Of a stretch of DNA of 64,000 nt, positions 43,417-52,608 are shown in pieces. Every line of letters starts with the position of its first letter. Within the stretch, counting starts at the first letter, position 1. The position numbers and the translations under genes are program-made. Source of the stretch: Chryseobacterium sp. IHB B 17019 (GTDB lineage Bacteria; Bacteroidota; Bacteroidia; Flavobacteriales; Weeksellaceae); the NCBI RefSeq assembly GCF_001456155.1, contig NZ_CP013293.1, positions 2,232,001 to 2,296,000 on the forward strand, read 5' to 3'. The notes under the pieces were generated by a model that worked only from the letters and a program-made list of their open reading frames with translations, did not search any database and was not told the origin of the DNA.

Positions 43417-44694
43417 TTACAATGAAGATTTTTTATTTCTGAATCTTAATGAAAACAGAAATACGATGATAAAACAGACTAACGGAACAACATAAGAAAA
43501 ATGGATGTTCCCTGAAATATCTGTGATTTTGCTTGCAATTGGTGGTATAACTGCTCCCCCGACAATTGACATTATTAATAAACTTGAGGCAGGTTTTGTT
43601 TCTGCACCCGCTCCTTCAATTCCCAAAGCGAAAATCGTTGGAAACATGATGGACATAAAAAATGTAATGGCAACAAGTGCATACAACGTTGAAATTCCTG
43701 ACCCTGCGATAACCCAGATGCTGAGAATAATGCTGATTACACTGTAGATCCTCAATAATTTTTGTGGTGAAATGTATCTCATGAAAAAAGTGCCTGCAAA
43801 ACGCCCAATCATAAATAATAATCCTGCTACTCCTGCATAATATTTAGCTTCCTGACCTTTCATATCAATAGCGTCTTCCGCAAAAACGAGAAGAAAACTG
43901 AAGATGTAAATTTGTGCACCGATATAGAAAAACTGGGCAAGAACACCCCATCCGACATTTTTAACCCCTAAAACCTGTAGAAAATTCTTTGTTGATTTTT
44001 CTTTGCTTTCCGTTACTTCCGGCAGTTTTACGAATAAAAATAAAAGCATTACCAACAGAATAATCGCCCCTAAGATTATATAAGGTCCTTTTACGAGTGA
44101 AGTTTCGGCATGAATGTAGGCGAGTTTTGCTGCCTGATCGAGTCCGGCAAGCTCTTCCTGTGATTTTGGTTCTTCACTCAGAATAAAAATTCCGCCAATA
44201 ATGGGAGCGATTGAAGCGGCCAAACCATTAAAAGACTGGGCAAAATTTAATCTTTGTGTTGCTTTTTCAGGCTCGCCCAAAACGGTAATGTAAGGATTTG
44301 CCGCTGTTTCCAGAATCGCAAGACCGCAGGACAAGACAAAAAGAGCCCCGAGAAAAAACGGATAACTAATGGTATTAGCTGCCGGAACAAATAAAAAACA
44401 ACCGGCCGCGAAAAAGAATAAACCTACCAGAATCCCGGTTTTGTAGCCATATTTCTGAATAATCATTCCGGCAGGGATGGCCAGTAAAAAATAAGCTGCA
44501 AAAACCGATGAATCAACCAATGAAGCTTGAAAATGGTTCAGGTGAAAAGCACTTCGCAGATGTTTAATCAAGATTGGATCGAGATTATGGATAAATCCCC
44601 AAAAGAAAAATAAACTCGTAATAAGGATCAGTGGAAAATAGTAATTTTTCTTTTTTGAAGAAGAAAACGAGTTTCCTTGTTGGGTATTATTCAT
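43417..44694 (-). CDS. fucP: L-fucose:H+ symporter (MFS, FucP type)
   Basis: The 425-residue protein has about 12 helices and the FucP/glucose-galactose transporter marks LFFFWGFIHNLDPILIKHLR, SSVFAAYFLLAIPAGMI with a basic loop (QKYGYKTGI) and ETAANPYITVLG. FucP imports L-fucose with protons. It is the first gene of the minus-strand fucose cluster, 88 nt before the dehydratase, so it is transcribed first. Confidence 0.9.
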   Translation of the reverse strand: MNNTQQGNSFSSSKKKNYYFPLILITSLFFFWGFIHNLDPILIKHLRSAFHLNHFQASLVDSSVFAAYFLLAIPAGMIIQKYGYKTGILVGLFFFAAGCFLFVPAANTISYPFFLGALFVLSCGLAILETAANPYITVLGEPEKATQRLNFAQSFNGLAASIAPIIGGIFILSEEPKSQEELAGLDQAAKLAYIHAETSLVKGPYIILGAIILLVMLLFLFVKLPEVTESKEKSTKNFLQVLGVKNVGWGVLAQFFYIGAQIYIFSFLLVFAEDAIDMKGQEAKYYAGVAGLLFMIGRFAGTFFMRYISPQKLLRIYSVISIILSIWVIAGSGISTLYALVAITFFMSIMFPTIFALGIEGAGAETKPASSLLIMSIVGGAVIPPIASKITDISGNIHFSYVVPLVCFIIVFLFSLRFRNKKSSL

Positions 44695-45127
44695 TGATCT
44701 GGTTGTTTATTGTTACTTGTCATAGTTTAGTTGTAGGAAAATAATCGATTGTATAATGATTTCTTTTGAGCTCAATATTTTATTGATTTTTCCTCAAGCC
44801 TTAAACGTTTTCTGATTTTTTAAAAGTATAATATTTTTCCGAATAAACAATTCACAGTACAGGATAGTACAAGATAGTTTAATTATTTTCGGGATTTATT
44901 AATGATTTATTATTGTAATGTTTCAAAATGAAGAAAATGTAATTTTAAACAAAGATAAAAAGCGAAATTTTTTCTTTCATGTTTTATAACACTTCACCAA
45001 CCCCTCCAGATTAACGTAAAACCACGATTTAATAAAAAAAATTAATATTTTACAATAAATTATGTTAATTTATAAATTCAATCCATATAATAATGTTAAT
45101 TTTATGAACATTAAATTATTATTAACT
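44695..45127. other. Divergent regulatory region upstream of fucP
   Basis: This 433-nt gap lies between fucP (minus) and a secreted-protein gene (plus). It holds a tandem direct repeat of 10 bp, AGTACAGGAT-AGTACAAGAT (44856-44875), about 165 bp upstream of fucP. I see no consensus TAnnTTTG promoter in either direction and no regulator gene nearby. One possible 19-codon ORF was not accepted. Confidence 0.45.
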
Positions 45128-46039
45128 ATGAAAAAAATTTGGATGGCAATTACTTTGCCGATCTTCGGAATCATTACTGCCCAATCTGGCAACATCGGTG
45201 TAAACAAACCCAACCCAGCCTCAACTTTAGACATTAGCGGCTCTTTTGCGGCACAGTACAAAACTGTTTCAGCTGCCACCTACGCAATGACAAGTTCTGA
45301 CTTTTATGTTTCATACACCGGAACAGCGAATTCTATTTTTACTTTACCCGCCGCCATTACCGGGCTCGAAAATTTCAAAGGCCGAATGTATACCATTAAA
45401 AACAACACTGCCTTTACAGTTACGGTAAACCCAACGACTCCGGAAACCATTAATGGAAGCACCGGTATAACGGTACCGGCAGGCCAAAGCGTGGAATTGA
45501 TCAGCACAGGTCAGACAGGAGCAGTTTCCACATGGGAACTTTCAGGTTTCAGATCTGCCACTCTTCCTTTAACAACGGCCAGCAACGGTCTTACTGCCGT
45601 GGGTACCGATGTTCGGTTAGGAGGAACACTTTCTCAGGCTACAGATATTGCAACTGCGGGTAATAATCTTATCGTAAGTGGAACCGGTAATGTAGGAATA
45701 GGATCTGCGACAGCTCCCGTTTCAAAGCTCGAAGTCAACGGAAGCTCTACCAATGCCACTTCTTACAATGCCGTTGCATCAACAACAATTGATTTTTCAA
45801 GAAGTAATTTAGCCTATACTACTGCTAATGCCGGAGCTTTTACCCTTCAAAATATAAAAGATGGCGGTACATATACATTATCAGTACGTGGTACGACAGC
45901 AGGGACTTCCACCTTTACAGCAGCCGGATTCACAGTAAGATATATAAACAACCGCGCAACAGTAGCCAATACCCATACACTCTATACTCTTGTAGTAATA
46001 GGCACCGTTATCTATGTTTATATAGCAACAGCTGTTTAA
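45128..46039 (+). CDS. Secreted surface-type protein with VGIG-SKLEVNG motif
   Basis: The 303-residue protein has a signal peptide ending near GIITAQ. It then has GVNKPNPASTLDISGSFA and, around residue 195, GNVGIGSATAPVSKLEVNGSS, two copies of the motif common at the start of flavobacterial surface and tail-fibre-like proteins. The rest is Thr/Ala/Gly-rich and beta-prone. No type IX sorting domain is visible at the C-terminus. ATG 45128 is chosen for the signal peptide; in-frame ATGs lie at 45062 and 45104. The next gene begins 23 nt downstream. Confidence 0.75.
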   Translation: MKKIWMAITLPIFGIITAQSGNIGVNKPNPASTLDISGSFAAQYKTVSAATYAMTSSDFYVSYTGTANSIFTLPAAITGLENFKGRMYTIKNNTAFTVTVNPTTPETINGSTGITVPAGQSVELISTGQTGAVSTWELSGFRSATLPLTTASNGLTAVGTDVRLGGTLSQATDIATAGNNLIVSGTGNVGIGSATAPVSKLEVNGSSTNATSYNAVASTTIDFSRSNLAYTTANAGAFTLQNIKDGGTYTLSVRGTTAGTSTFTAAGFTVRYINNRATVANTHTLYTLVVIGTVIYVYIATAV

Positions 46040-46062
46040 TTTTAATTTAAATAGTTAAAAAA

Positions 46063-47505
46063 ATGAATGCTTATATAAAAAAAGCCCTCTATGTATTTTT
46101 ACTGGGAGGAATGGCAGCACAAGGCAATGGCCAGGCTGTAGGTACACCCTATATTCCTATGATTGATATTCCCTTTAGCTTTTTGTACGGGGGAACCGGG
46201 ATAGACGGCCCGAGAAGTCATGCTCTATCTCTAGCCGCTGATGGAGGATATTTTGGAGTTGGGGATTCTCAATCATCTGCTTCCGGAGACGTAACAGGTG
46301 TTAATGGCGGTAACAGGGATAACTGGATTGTAAAATGGGACACCACCGGAAAAATAGCTTGGCAAAGGCTTGTCGGTGGAAACGGAATTGAATTAGGAAC
46401 TTCGATCACAGCAACTCCGGACGGAGGATGCATTGTTGTAAGCAGATCCGGATCTACCAATATTCCGGGAACTACTTTCCATGGAGGGCAAACTGATTTG
46501 TTAGCGGCTAAATTAGATGCTTCAGGAAATATCCAGTGGCAAAGACTGGTTGGAGGATCCGGTAACGATGAACCCACCAAGGTTGTTGTAGCTTCGGATG
46601 GAGGATATCTCATTGCTGGAGTTTCTTATTCAGTAGATGGTGACCTGACCGGAGTTCCAAAATATACTGGTGGAGCATTCGGAACTGATGCATGGCTAGT
46701 AAAGCTTAATACCGATGGGACAATTAATTGGCAAAAAAGATATGGTGGTACAGACGAAGATTCTTTTGGAGGCCTTATTAATACAAATGACGGAGGATAT
46801 TTAGTAACAGGTAATACAAGTTCAGGTGCTGTTGGCGATTTTACAGGACTGCCGGTGATTGCAGGACCTAATCCTTTTGCCATGAAAATAGATGCTTTGG
46901 GAAACAGGATTTGGGTAAAACGTTTTGGAGTTTCTGCAGCTGCCAATCCATATATTTTGGACACTCGTCAAACTTCAGATGACGGATATATTTTTGCCAT
47001 CAGAACTGCCGGTGCAAATACAGGCTCTTTGACGGGAATAGCGGGTTTTGGGGGCAATGATTTCTGGATCATGAAGCTCGATACTACCGGAAACCTAGTA
47101 ACTCAAAATGTGTTTGGGGGAACGGGTTCTGATATACCTTCTTCCATATACCAGACTTCTGACGGAGGTTACATTGTTTCCGGAGGCACCGGATCATCCA
47201 ATACAGGAACATTAACCGGCGTTGTTACTCATGGCGGTAATGACAGTTGGGTTTTCAAACTGGATGCTTCGTTAAATTTAGTTCAGCAAAAATTGTATGG
47301 AGGCACTGGTAATGAAGGTAGTACGAGTGCTTATCTTTTACCATTAAGCAATGAAGGTGCCTATCTTTTATTAAGTGATTCAGGATCATCTAATAATGGT
47401 GATGTAACCGACCTGAACCACACCGCGGGATCAGCTGACTACTGGCTTTTAAAGGTATTGTCATCCGGAGACATACTCTGGGTTCCCGACATCGGACAAC
47501 GATAA
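46063..47505 (+). CDS. Secreted protein with seven propeller-like repeats
   Basis: The 480-residue protein has a signal peptide and then seven repeats of about 60 residues. Each holds a W/F-x-x-K-[LIVW]-[DN]-x-x-G block (WIVKWDTTG, LLAAKLDASG, AWLVKLNTDG, PFAMKIDALG, FWIMKLDTTG, SWVFKLDASL, YWLLKVLSSG), a GG-x-[GN] stretch and a DGGY strand. Seven such units suggest a closed seven-bladed beta-propeller. No catalytic motif and no C-terminal sorting domain are seen. It forms a pair with the gene just upstream and ends before a terminator. Confidence 0.8.
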   Translation: MNAYIKKALYVFLLGGMAAQGNGQAVGTPYIPMIDIPFSFLYGGTGIDGPRSHALSLAADGGYFGVGDSQSSASGDVTGVNGGNRDNWIVKWDTTGKIAWQRLVGGNGIELGTSITATPDGGCIVVSRSGSTNIPGTTFHGGQTDLLAAKLDASGNIQWQRLVGGSGNDEPTKVVVASDGGYLIAGVSYSVDGDLTGVPKYTGGAFGTDAWLVKLNTDGTINWQKRYGGTDEDSFGGLINTNDGGYLVTGNTSSGAVGDFTGLPVIAGPNPFAMKIDALGNRIWVKRFGVSAAANPYILDTRQTSDDGYIFAIRTAGANTGSLTGIAGFGGNDFWIMKLDTTGNLVTQNVFGGTGSDIPSSIYQTSDGGYIVSGGTGSSNTGTLTGVVTHGGNDSWVFKLDASLNLVQQKLYGGTGNEGSTSAYLLPLSNEGAYLLLSDSGSSNNGDVTDLNHTAGSADYWLLKVLSSGDILWVPDIGQR

Positions 47506-47551
47506 TCAATTAAAAAATAGAGCTGCAAAGCTTTTTTAAAACACTTAATTT

Positions 47552-47580
47552 TAAAGCCGTTCCTTTCGAGCGGCTTTTTC
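47552..47580 (+). terminator. Terminator after the propeller-protein gene
   Basis: AAAGCCG (47553-47559) pairs with CGGCTTT (47571-47577) with a short loop, followed by TTC and T-rich sequence. The rest of the 210-nt gap to 47716 is AT-rich without a clear promoter. Confidence 0.75.
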
Positions 47581-47715
47581 TATATAATAATTATTACGAA
47601 TCTATAATATGTTAAATCTTAGTTAAAGCTATTTAAACTCGTCTTAATTCAATACTAATCATCCGGCATTTACGTTGAAAATAAGTATATTCGCTTTTTA
47701 AATTTTTTTTGAAAA

Positions 47716-48891
47716 ATGAAGAAGATTATCTCTGGATTATTTATATTTTCTGCGATTATTACATTTGCTCAGGAAGCAATACATTTTCAGGATCTGCCAT
47801 TCAAGGATCTTATTGCAAAAGCTAAAAAAGAAAACAAGATTGTTTTTATCGATGCTTATACTTCCTGGTGCGGGCCTTGCAAAATGATGGAAAAAAACAT
47901 TTTTACGAAAAAATCCGTTGGAGATTATTACAATTCTAATTTTGTGAATGCAAGATTCGACATGGAGAAAGGTGAAGGAAGAGAAATTGCTGCAAAATAC
48001 GGAGTTCGCTCCTATCCCACTTATCTATTCTTAAATGGTGATGGAGAGCTTGTTTCCCAGAATTTCGGATATATGGAAGAAAGCCTTTTTATCTCAATGG
48101 CTCAGGATATTAATTCTCCGAACAATAAAAAAGGCTCTTTGAAAGAACGTTTCGCAAATGGTGAAAAAGACCCGGAATTCCTGATCAATATTATGAAGCT
48201 GAATTCTTCTTCAGATTTTAATTTTGCTAAAAATGCTTCAGAAAGGTATTTTGAAAATAAGAAAAAAACAGAAGAATTTTCCAAAGATGATGTTGGGTTG
48301 TTATTATATTTTTTAAAATCAACCGAAGATAAAAATTATAAAACCTTTGCTGAAAGAAAAACGGAAATTATCAAGTTTTTACCGGAGCAAACCTATAAAG
48401 AATTTGATAATCAACTGAAACTGGCAAAAGTTGTTGAACAGTCCATTGATCAGCAAAATAAAAAAATCAACGACGAGTATTTCATGAAAATCGCCGAGCC
48501 CTTGGTAGGAAAACACGATGCAGAAGTAAAGCTAAATCAAACAAAACTAAGCTATTACGAGCAGAACGCAAACTTTCCGGAATACGAAAAAGCAGCCCTT
48601 GCCTATTATAAAAACTCAGAAGCTTTTGAACCCAACGAATTATTAAAAGCAGCATGGGTATTTTCTGAGCATGTAAAAACTCCGGCATCACTGAAAAAAG
48701 CCGCAGAATGGGCAGAAAAGTCTGTAATGAGAGGCGAAACATCTGAAAATACCTATATATTGGCAAAGCTTTATTTCTTAACAGGAAACAAAGAAATGGC
48801 AAAAACCTACGCTGAAATGTCTAAAAATATAGCAACTCAGGCACAAAAAGATTCCACTTTAGCTGATGAGTTATTAAAGCAAATCAAATAA
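47716..48891 (+). CDS. Secreted thioredoxin-family protein
   Basis: The 391-residue protein has a signal peptide (to about residue 19) and a thioredoxin domain with WCGPC (W51, C52, C55), YGVRSYPTYLFLNGDGEL with the cis-Pro, and then a 240-residue helical C-terminal region. It probably reduces or isomerises disulfides in the periplasm, or acts in cytochrome maturation. The extra helical region is unassigned. The DUF3575 gene starts 3 nt after its stop. Confidence 0.87.
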   Translation: MKKIISGLFIFSAIITFAQEAIHFQDLPFKDLIAKAKKENKIVFIDAYTSWCGPCKMMEKNIFTKKSVGDYYNSNFVNARFDMEKGEGREIAAKYGVRSYPTYLFLNGDGELVSQNFGYMEESLFISMAQDINSPNNKKGSLKERFANGEKDPEFLINIMKLNSSSDFNFAKNASERYFENKKKTEEFSKDDVGLLLYFLKSTEDKNYKTFAERKTEIIKFLPEQTYKEFDNQLKLAKVVEQSIDQQNKKINDEYFMKIAEPLVGKHDAEVKLNQTKLSYYEQNANFPEYEKAALAYYKNSEAFEPNELLKAAWVFSEHVKTPASLKKAAEWAEKSVMRGETSENTYILAKLYFLTGNKEMAKTYAEMSKNIATQAQKDSTLADELLKQIK

Positions 48892-48894
48892 CAA

Positions 48895-49521
48895 ATGTCG
48901 AAAATTAAATTTATTACAACCTTTCTCACCTTATTGTTTCTTGGAAATTTACACGCCCAGGAACAGCAAAACAGCGAAAAAAGTGTTTATGTAAAAGGAA
49001 ATGCACTACTTATCCCGATAGGTATTGTCAATTTAGGTGTAGAGCATCAGTTGAGCCAAAAATATACGCTGCAGGGTGACATTTTTATTTCTCCCTGGAA
49101 ATCTTTTGCAGGCCATGAATTTCAATATTATTCCGTGTCTTTGGAAGGAAGGTATTATTTTGATGAAGCTTTTAAACATTGGTACCTTGGCGCAAACCTT
49201 GCCACCTCTGCCTTTATTTTACAAAAATGGAATTATTGGAACGGCGGTACTTTCACCAACGAAAAAGGGGAAAGCTTCGATTATCCGAACGTTTACCAAA
49301 AAGGATTTTCTATCTTATTGGGTGTCACAGGTGGATACCAGTTCAAGGTTTCAGACAGATGGAATATTGATGTGTATGCAACAGTAGGGACTTCCCAGGA
49401 CTTTTACAAAGGATATGAAAGAGGCACAGGCAGACGTTATGATGATACAAAAGGATTCAACAGAAGCGGTGAAATTCTTCCCTACAGAGCGGGTGTAATG
49501 ATTTCTTATAAATTAAAATAG
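48895..49521 (+). CDS. DUF3575 outer-membrane beta-barrel-type protein
   Basis: The 208-residue protein has a signal peptide and a beta-rich body with YVKGNALLIPIGIVNLGVEHQL, FQYYSVSLEGRYYF, HWYLGANLATSAF and a C-terminal GVMISYKLK. This matches DUF3575, small outer-membrane barrels of unknown role in Bacteroidota. It is translationally close to the thioredoxin gene. Confidence 0.8.
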   Translation: MSKIKFITTFLTLLFLGNLHAQEQQNSEKSVYVKGNALLIPIGIVNLGVEHQLSQKYTLQGDIFISPWKSFAGHEFQYYSVSLEGRYYFDEAFKHWYLGANLATSAFILQKWNYWNGGTFTNEKGESFDYPNVYQKGFSILLGVTGGYQFKVSDRWNIDVYATVGTSQDFYKGYERGTGRRYDDTKGFNRSGEILPYRAGVMISYKLK

Positions 49522-49525
49522 TTCA

Positions 49526-49732
49526 ATGAAAATATTCGGAAGAAACCATATTATTATCTCGGTGATTACTTTTGTCATTCTTTTTTTAATGAATTACATC
49601 GGAAGCCATGAACAAGATAAACTAGAAAGAGCTTTAATGACTGCCGTGGCAGGAGTTATCGGATTATCTATCGGGTTATTTATCTTGAATAAAGGGAAAA
49701 ATGATAAAACTCCGCCTCAGAATTTTGACTGA
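49526..49732 (+). CDS. Small two-helix membrane protein
   Basis: The 68-residue protein has hydrophobic helices at about 8-25 and 37-55 separated by a charged loop (GSHEQDKLER), with a basic tail. No family is recognised. It lies 4 nt after the DUF3575 gene and is probably part of the same unit. Confidence 0.6.
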   Translation: MKIFGRNHIIISVITFVILFLMNYIGSHEQDKLERALMTAVAGVIGLSIGLFILNKGKNDKTPPQNFD

Positions 49733-49839
49733 TATTTAAGTAAATTGTTAATTTGGCTTTGCCTGTGAATTGTGAATCCGAATATTTCTTAATTCACAAG
49801 ACTAAGTGAGTCACAATTGACAATCCATCATTCACATTA

Positions 49840-51036
49840 TCAATCTTCGTAAACAACATATTTCGTTCTGATTTTTTCGAATTTTTCAAGCTCTGATTTC
49901 CATGAAGCTTTGATTTCCGGAATTGATTTTCCGGCGATGATCTGTTTTCTCAATTCATCGGTTCCCGCTAATGTGTCGAACCATAAATTTTTTAGGAAGA
50001 AGCCTAATTCCGGGTTTTTATAATTTTTATAAGCTTTAATTACCCATTCTAAGTTTAATTCCCTTAAATCATTCGGATAATCAGAAAGGTTTTCACCATA
50101 ACATAGTTTTCCGTTTAGAAAAGGATCTTTTGCCCCAAAGTTAGGTTTTGGAGTAAACTGATATGGCAAACCTTTTGTCCATGGTGAACCGTAAATCTGG
50201 AAGGGTAAATCCGTTCCCCTACCCACAGAAACCTGCGTACCTTCAAAGAAACATAAGCTAGGATATAAATTAATTGATTTATCGTTCGGAAGATTCGGGG
50301 AAGGTTTATCTAAAATTGAATAACGCTGTTTTTTATGATAATTTTTCATCGGAATCAAGGTATATTTTACCTGAACTCCATTTTTAAGCCACTTCTCTCC
50401 GTTGACCATTTTTCCGTATTCCCCGATTGTAAGTCCATAAACAACAGGAACTTCGTGCATTCCGACAAAGCTTGTCCATTTTTTCTTTAAAACCGGGCCA
50501 TCTGTATATCCATCGTGCGGATTAGGCCTGTCTAAAACCATTATTTCCACGTTGTTTTCCGCGCCGGCTTCCATTAAATAGCTTAAAGTAGAAATATAAG
50601 TATAAAATCTCACTCCAACATCCTGAATATCAAATACAACAATATCAATCCCTTTTAATTGTTCGGGCTTTGGCTTTTTATTGTTTCCGTATAAAGAAAC
50701 GATGGGAATTCCGGTTTTCACATCTACTCCGTTTTTCACCTTTTCACCGGCATCTGCATCGCCACGGAAGCCGTGTTCCGGAGCAAAAATTGATTTAATT
50801 TTAATTCCGTTTTTCACCAAAAAATCTACAACATGCGTTCTGTCGTTCATCAGGCCCGTCTGATTGGTTACAACACCTATTGTTTTTCCCTTTAACAAAG
50901 GTAAATACAGCTCAGGTTGATCTGCTCCGGTTCTAAAATCGGTCTTCGTCTGAGTTTGAGAATAATATTGGTTGAATACTCCTAAAAAAATTAGGCAAAT
51001 AAGAAGTAAATTTTTAATTTTGGAATCTAAATTCAT
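49840..51036 (-). CDS. namZ: Exo-beta-N-acetylmuramidase NamZ-type (DUF1343)
   Basis: The 398-residue protein has a signal peptide (MNLDSKIKNLLLICLIFLGV) and the DUF1343 marks LLKGKTIGVVTNQTGL, FAPEHGFRGDADAGEKV, FDIQDVGVRFYTYISTL and YPSLCFFEGTQVSVGRGT. NamZ of Bacillus and Tannerella removes MurNAc from peptidoglycan fragments. The ATG at 51036 is supported by the signal peptide; longer in-frame upstream sequence would add 56 unlikely residues. It starts 4 bp from the oppositely directed permease gene. Confidence 0.87.
   Translation of the reverse strand: MNLDSKIKNLLLICLIFLGVFNQYYSQTQTKTDFRTGADQPELYLPLLKGKTIGVVTNQTGLMNDRTHVVDFLVKNGIKIKSIFAPEHGFRGDADAGEKVKNGVDVKTGIPIVSLYGNNKKPKPEQLKGIDIVVFDIQDVGVRFYTYISTLSYLMEAGAENNVEIMVLDRPNPHDGYTDGPVLKKKWTSFVGMHEVPVVYGLTIGEYGKMVNGEKWLKNGVQVKYTLIPMKNYHKKQRYSILDKPSPNLPNDKSINLYPSLCFFEGTQVSVGRGTDLPFQIYGSPWTKGLPYQFTPKPNFGAKDPFLNGKLCYGENLSDYPNDLRELNLEWVIKAYKNYKNPELGFFLKNLWFDTLAGTDELRKQIIAGKSIPEIKASWKSELEKFEKIRTKYVVYED
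51015..51022 (+). promoter_or_regulatory. Candidate -7 element for the FtsX-like gene, inside namZ
   Basis: TAATTTTG matches TAnnTTTG and lies 18 nt upstream of the proposed TTG start at 51041, inside the first codons of namZ on the other strand. A TTA at 50991-50993 sits 21 nt upstream where a TTG -33 box would be expected. Confidence 0.45.
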
Positions 51037-51040
51037 AGGT

Positions 51041-52270
51041 TTGAAATTTCCTTTATATTTCTCTAGAAAAATAGCGTTTTCCAAAGATAACAAAAATAAC
51101 CTTTCGCGGGTTATCATCTTCATCGGCAGACTTTCTGTGGCGTTGGGGCTTATTGTTTCTTTAATCACTGTTTCTACCGGATTTGGCTCCAAGAAGGCTA
51201 TCAAAGAGAGATTGGCAGATTTCAGCGGGCATATTACCGTAAAATCTACGCGGTCTAATTCATCTTATAATACTTCAGTTCTTGATAATCAGGGCTTAAA
51301 TATTAAAAAGATTCAGGAGCTTCCCGATGTGGAGACGGTTCAAAAATATGCGATGGTTACAGGAATTATGCGTAATGAGCATAATTTTGCAGGAATTATC
51401 TTTAAAGGGGTCGGAAAGGATTTTGACAGCTTAAGGTTTAAAAAATTCCTGGTTGCCGGTACAACTCCAAAAGTAACGGAAGTTGGCTACAACAACGGGG
51501 TCATGATCTCCCAAAAAATTGCCGGTGATCTTCATTTAAAATTAAAAGACAGTATTGTTACAGTTTTTTCAAAAACTGATCAGCAGCCGATTTACAGAAA
51601 ATTTGAGGTCGTAGGAATTTACAAAACCGATATCAAAATGATTGATGAGCAGTTCGTAATCGGAGGAATCAATCATGTAAGAAAAATTCAGGATATGAAG
51701 CCTGATGAAATAGGCGGAATTGATATTTTCCTGAAAAATATTAATGATATTGACAGTGATTTTCCGGAAATCGAAAAGCTGATCGGATATAAAAACTATG
51801 CCGAAAAAGCGACTGAAAAGTTTCCCCAAATCACCGACTGGATAAGTATTTTTGATACCAACATTGCGCTGATTATCGTTATTATGCTGATCGTTGTTGT
51901 CATCAATATCATCATGGTTCTTCTGATCTTAATTATTGAAAGGACAAATTCCATCGGTTTACTGAAAACACTGGGAGCCAGCAACTCCCAAATCAGGGCA
52001 ACATTCATCAATTATACGTTGATTATTATGATTCCGGGACTTTTGTATGGTAATGCGATCGGACTGGGGCTGGTTCTTATCCAGAAGTTTTTTGGAGTTA
52101 TTAAATTAAATCCTGAAAATTATTACGTAAGCACAGTTCCGGTAGACCTGAACCCAATTGCAATTGTCTCTATTTCTGTCGGAATCTTGATCATTTCCGG
52201 ATTGGCTTTGATTATTCCGAGCTATCTGATCAGTAAGATTTCTCCGGTGAAGGCGATTAAGTATAATTAA
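51041..52270 (+). CDS. ABC transporter permease (FtsX/LolC-E like)
   Basis: The 409-residue protein has a cytoplasmic start KFPLYFSRKIAFSKDNKNNLSR, a first helix (ALGLIVSLITVSTGFG), a large extracytoplasmic MacB-type domain at about 50-260 and three C-terminal helices with the FtsX core LLKTLGASNSQIRATF. It resembles LolC/E-type lipoprotein-release permeases. No ATG precedes the conserved start, so TTG at 51041 is proposed, four bases from the divergent namZ ATG. Confidence 0.8.
   Translation: MKFPLYFSRKIAFSKDNKNNLSRVIIFIGRLSVALGLIVSLITVSTGFGSKKAIKERLADFSGHITVKSTRSNSSYNTSVLDNQGLNIKKIQELPDVETVQKYAMVTGIMRNEHNFAGIIFKGVGKDFDSLRFKKFLVAGTTPKVTEVGYNNGVMISQKIAGDLHLKLKDSIVTVFSKTDQQPIYRKFEVVGIYKTDIKMIDEQFVIGGINHVRKIQDMKPDEIGGIDIFLKNINDIDSDFPEIEKLIGYKNYAEKATEKFPQITDWISIFDTNIALIIVIMLIVVVINIIMVLLILIIERTNSIGLLKTLGASNSQIRATFINYTLIIMIPGLLYGNAIGLGLVLIQKFFGVIKLNPENYYVSTVPVDLNPIAIVSISVGILIISGLALIIPSYLISKISPVKAIKYN
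51082..51098 (-). promoter_or_regulatory. Candidate -7 elements for namZ, inside the FtsX-like gene
   Basis: CAAAGATA (51082-51089) and CAAAAATA (51091-51098) both read as TAnnTTTG on the minus strand, 46 and 55 nt upstream of the namZ ATG. No CAA (-33 TTG) lies at a fitting distance, so the assignment is tentative. Confidence 0.35.
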
Positions 52271-52608
52271 TTGTGAATGGTGAATGGTCAATTCGCTTCG
52301 CTTGTGAATTTTTCTTACAATATTTGATTTAACGTAAAGTTCTCATCCTTAAAGGGTCCCAACAAAAATATTAGAGATTTTAATTTTAGCTGTTGAGATC
52401 CTTTCAGGATGACAAACAGAGTGATGAGATTAATTATTGAGATGAGATTGAGATTGCTTCGTCGCTTCGCTCCTCGCAATGACAAACAGAAATTGATTTC
52501 TTGTATTAAACATTCCATGAAAACGACAGAAACTTCTGTGGTGACTGAGGCTCCCGAAGCCACCATTCCTACTATCATAGCCCCGATTGCAGCATTTGTT
52601 TGAGCTCA

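Noticed and set aside
44756..44815. 19-codon ORF in the gap upstream of the secreted-protein gene
   Set aside because: Hydrophobic but irregular, with no promoter or terminator; unlike the micropeptide at 3329 it has no supporting signals.
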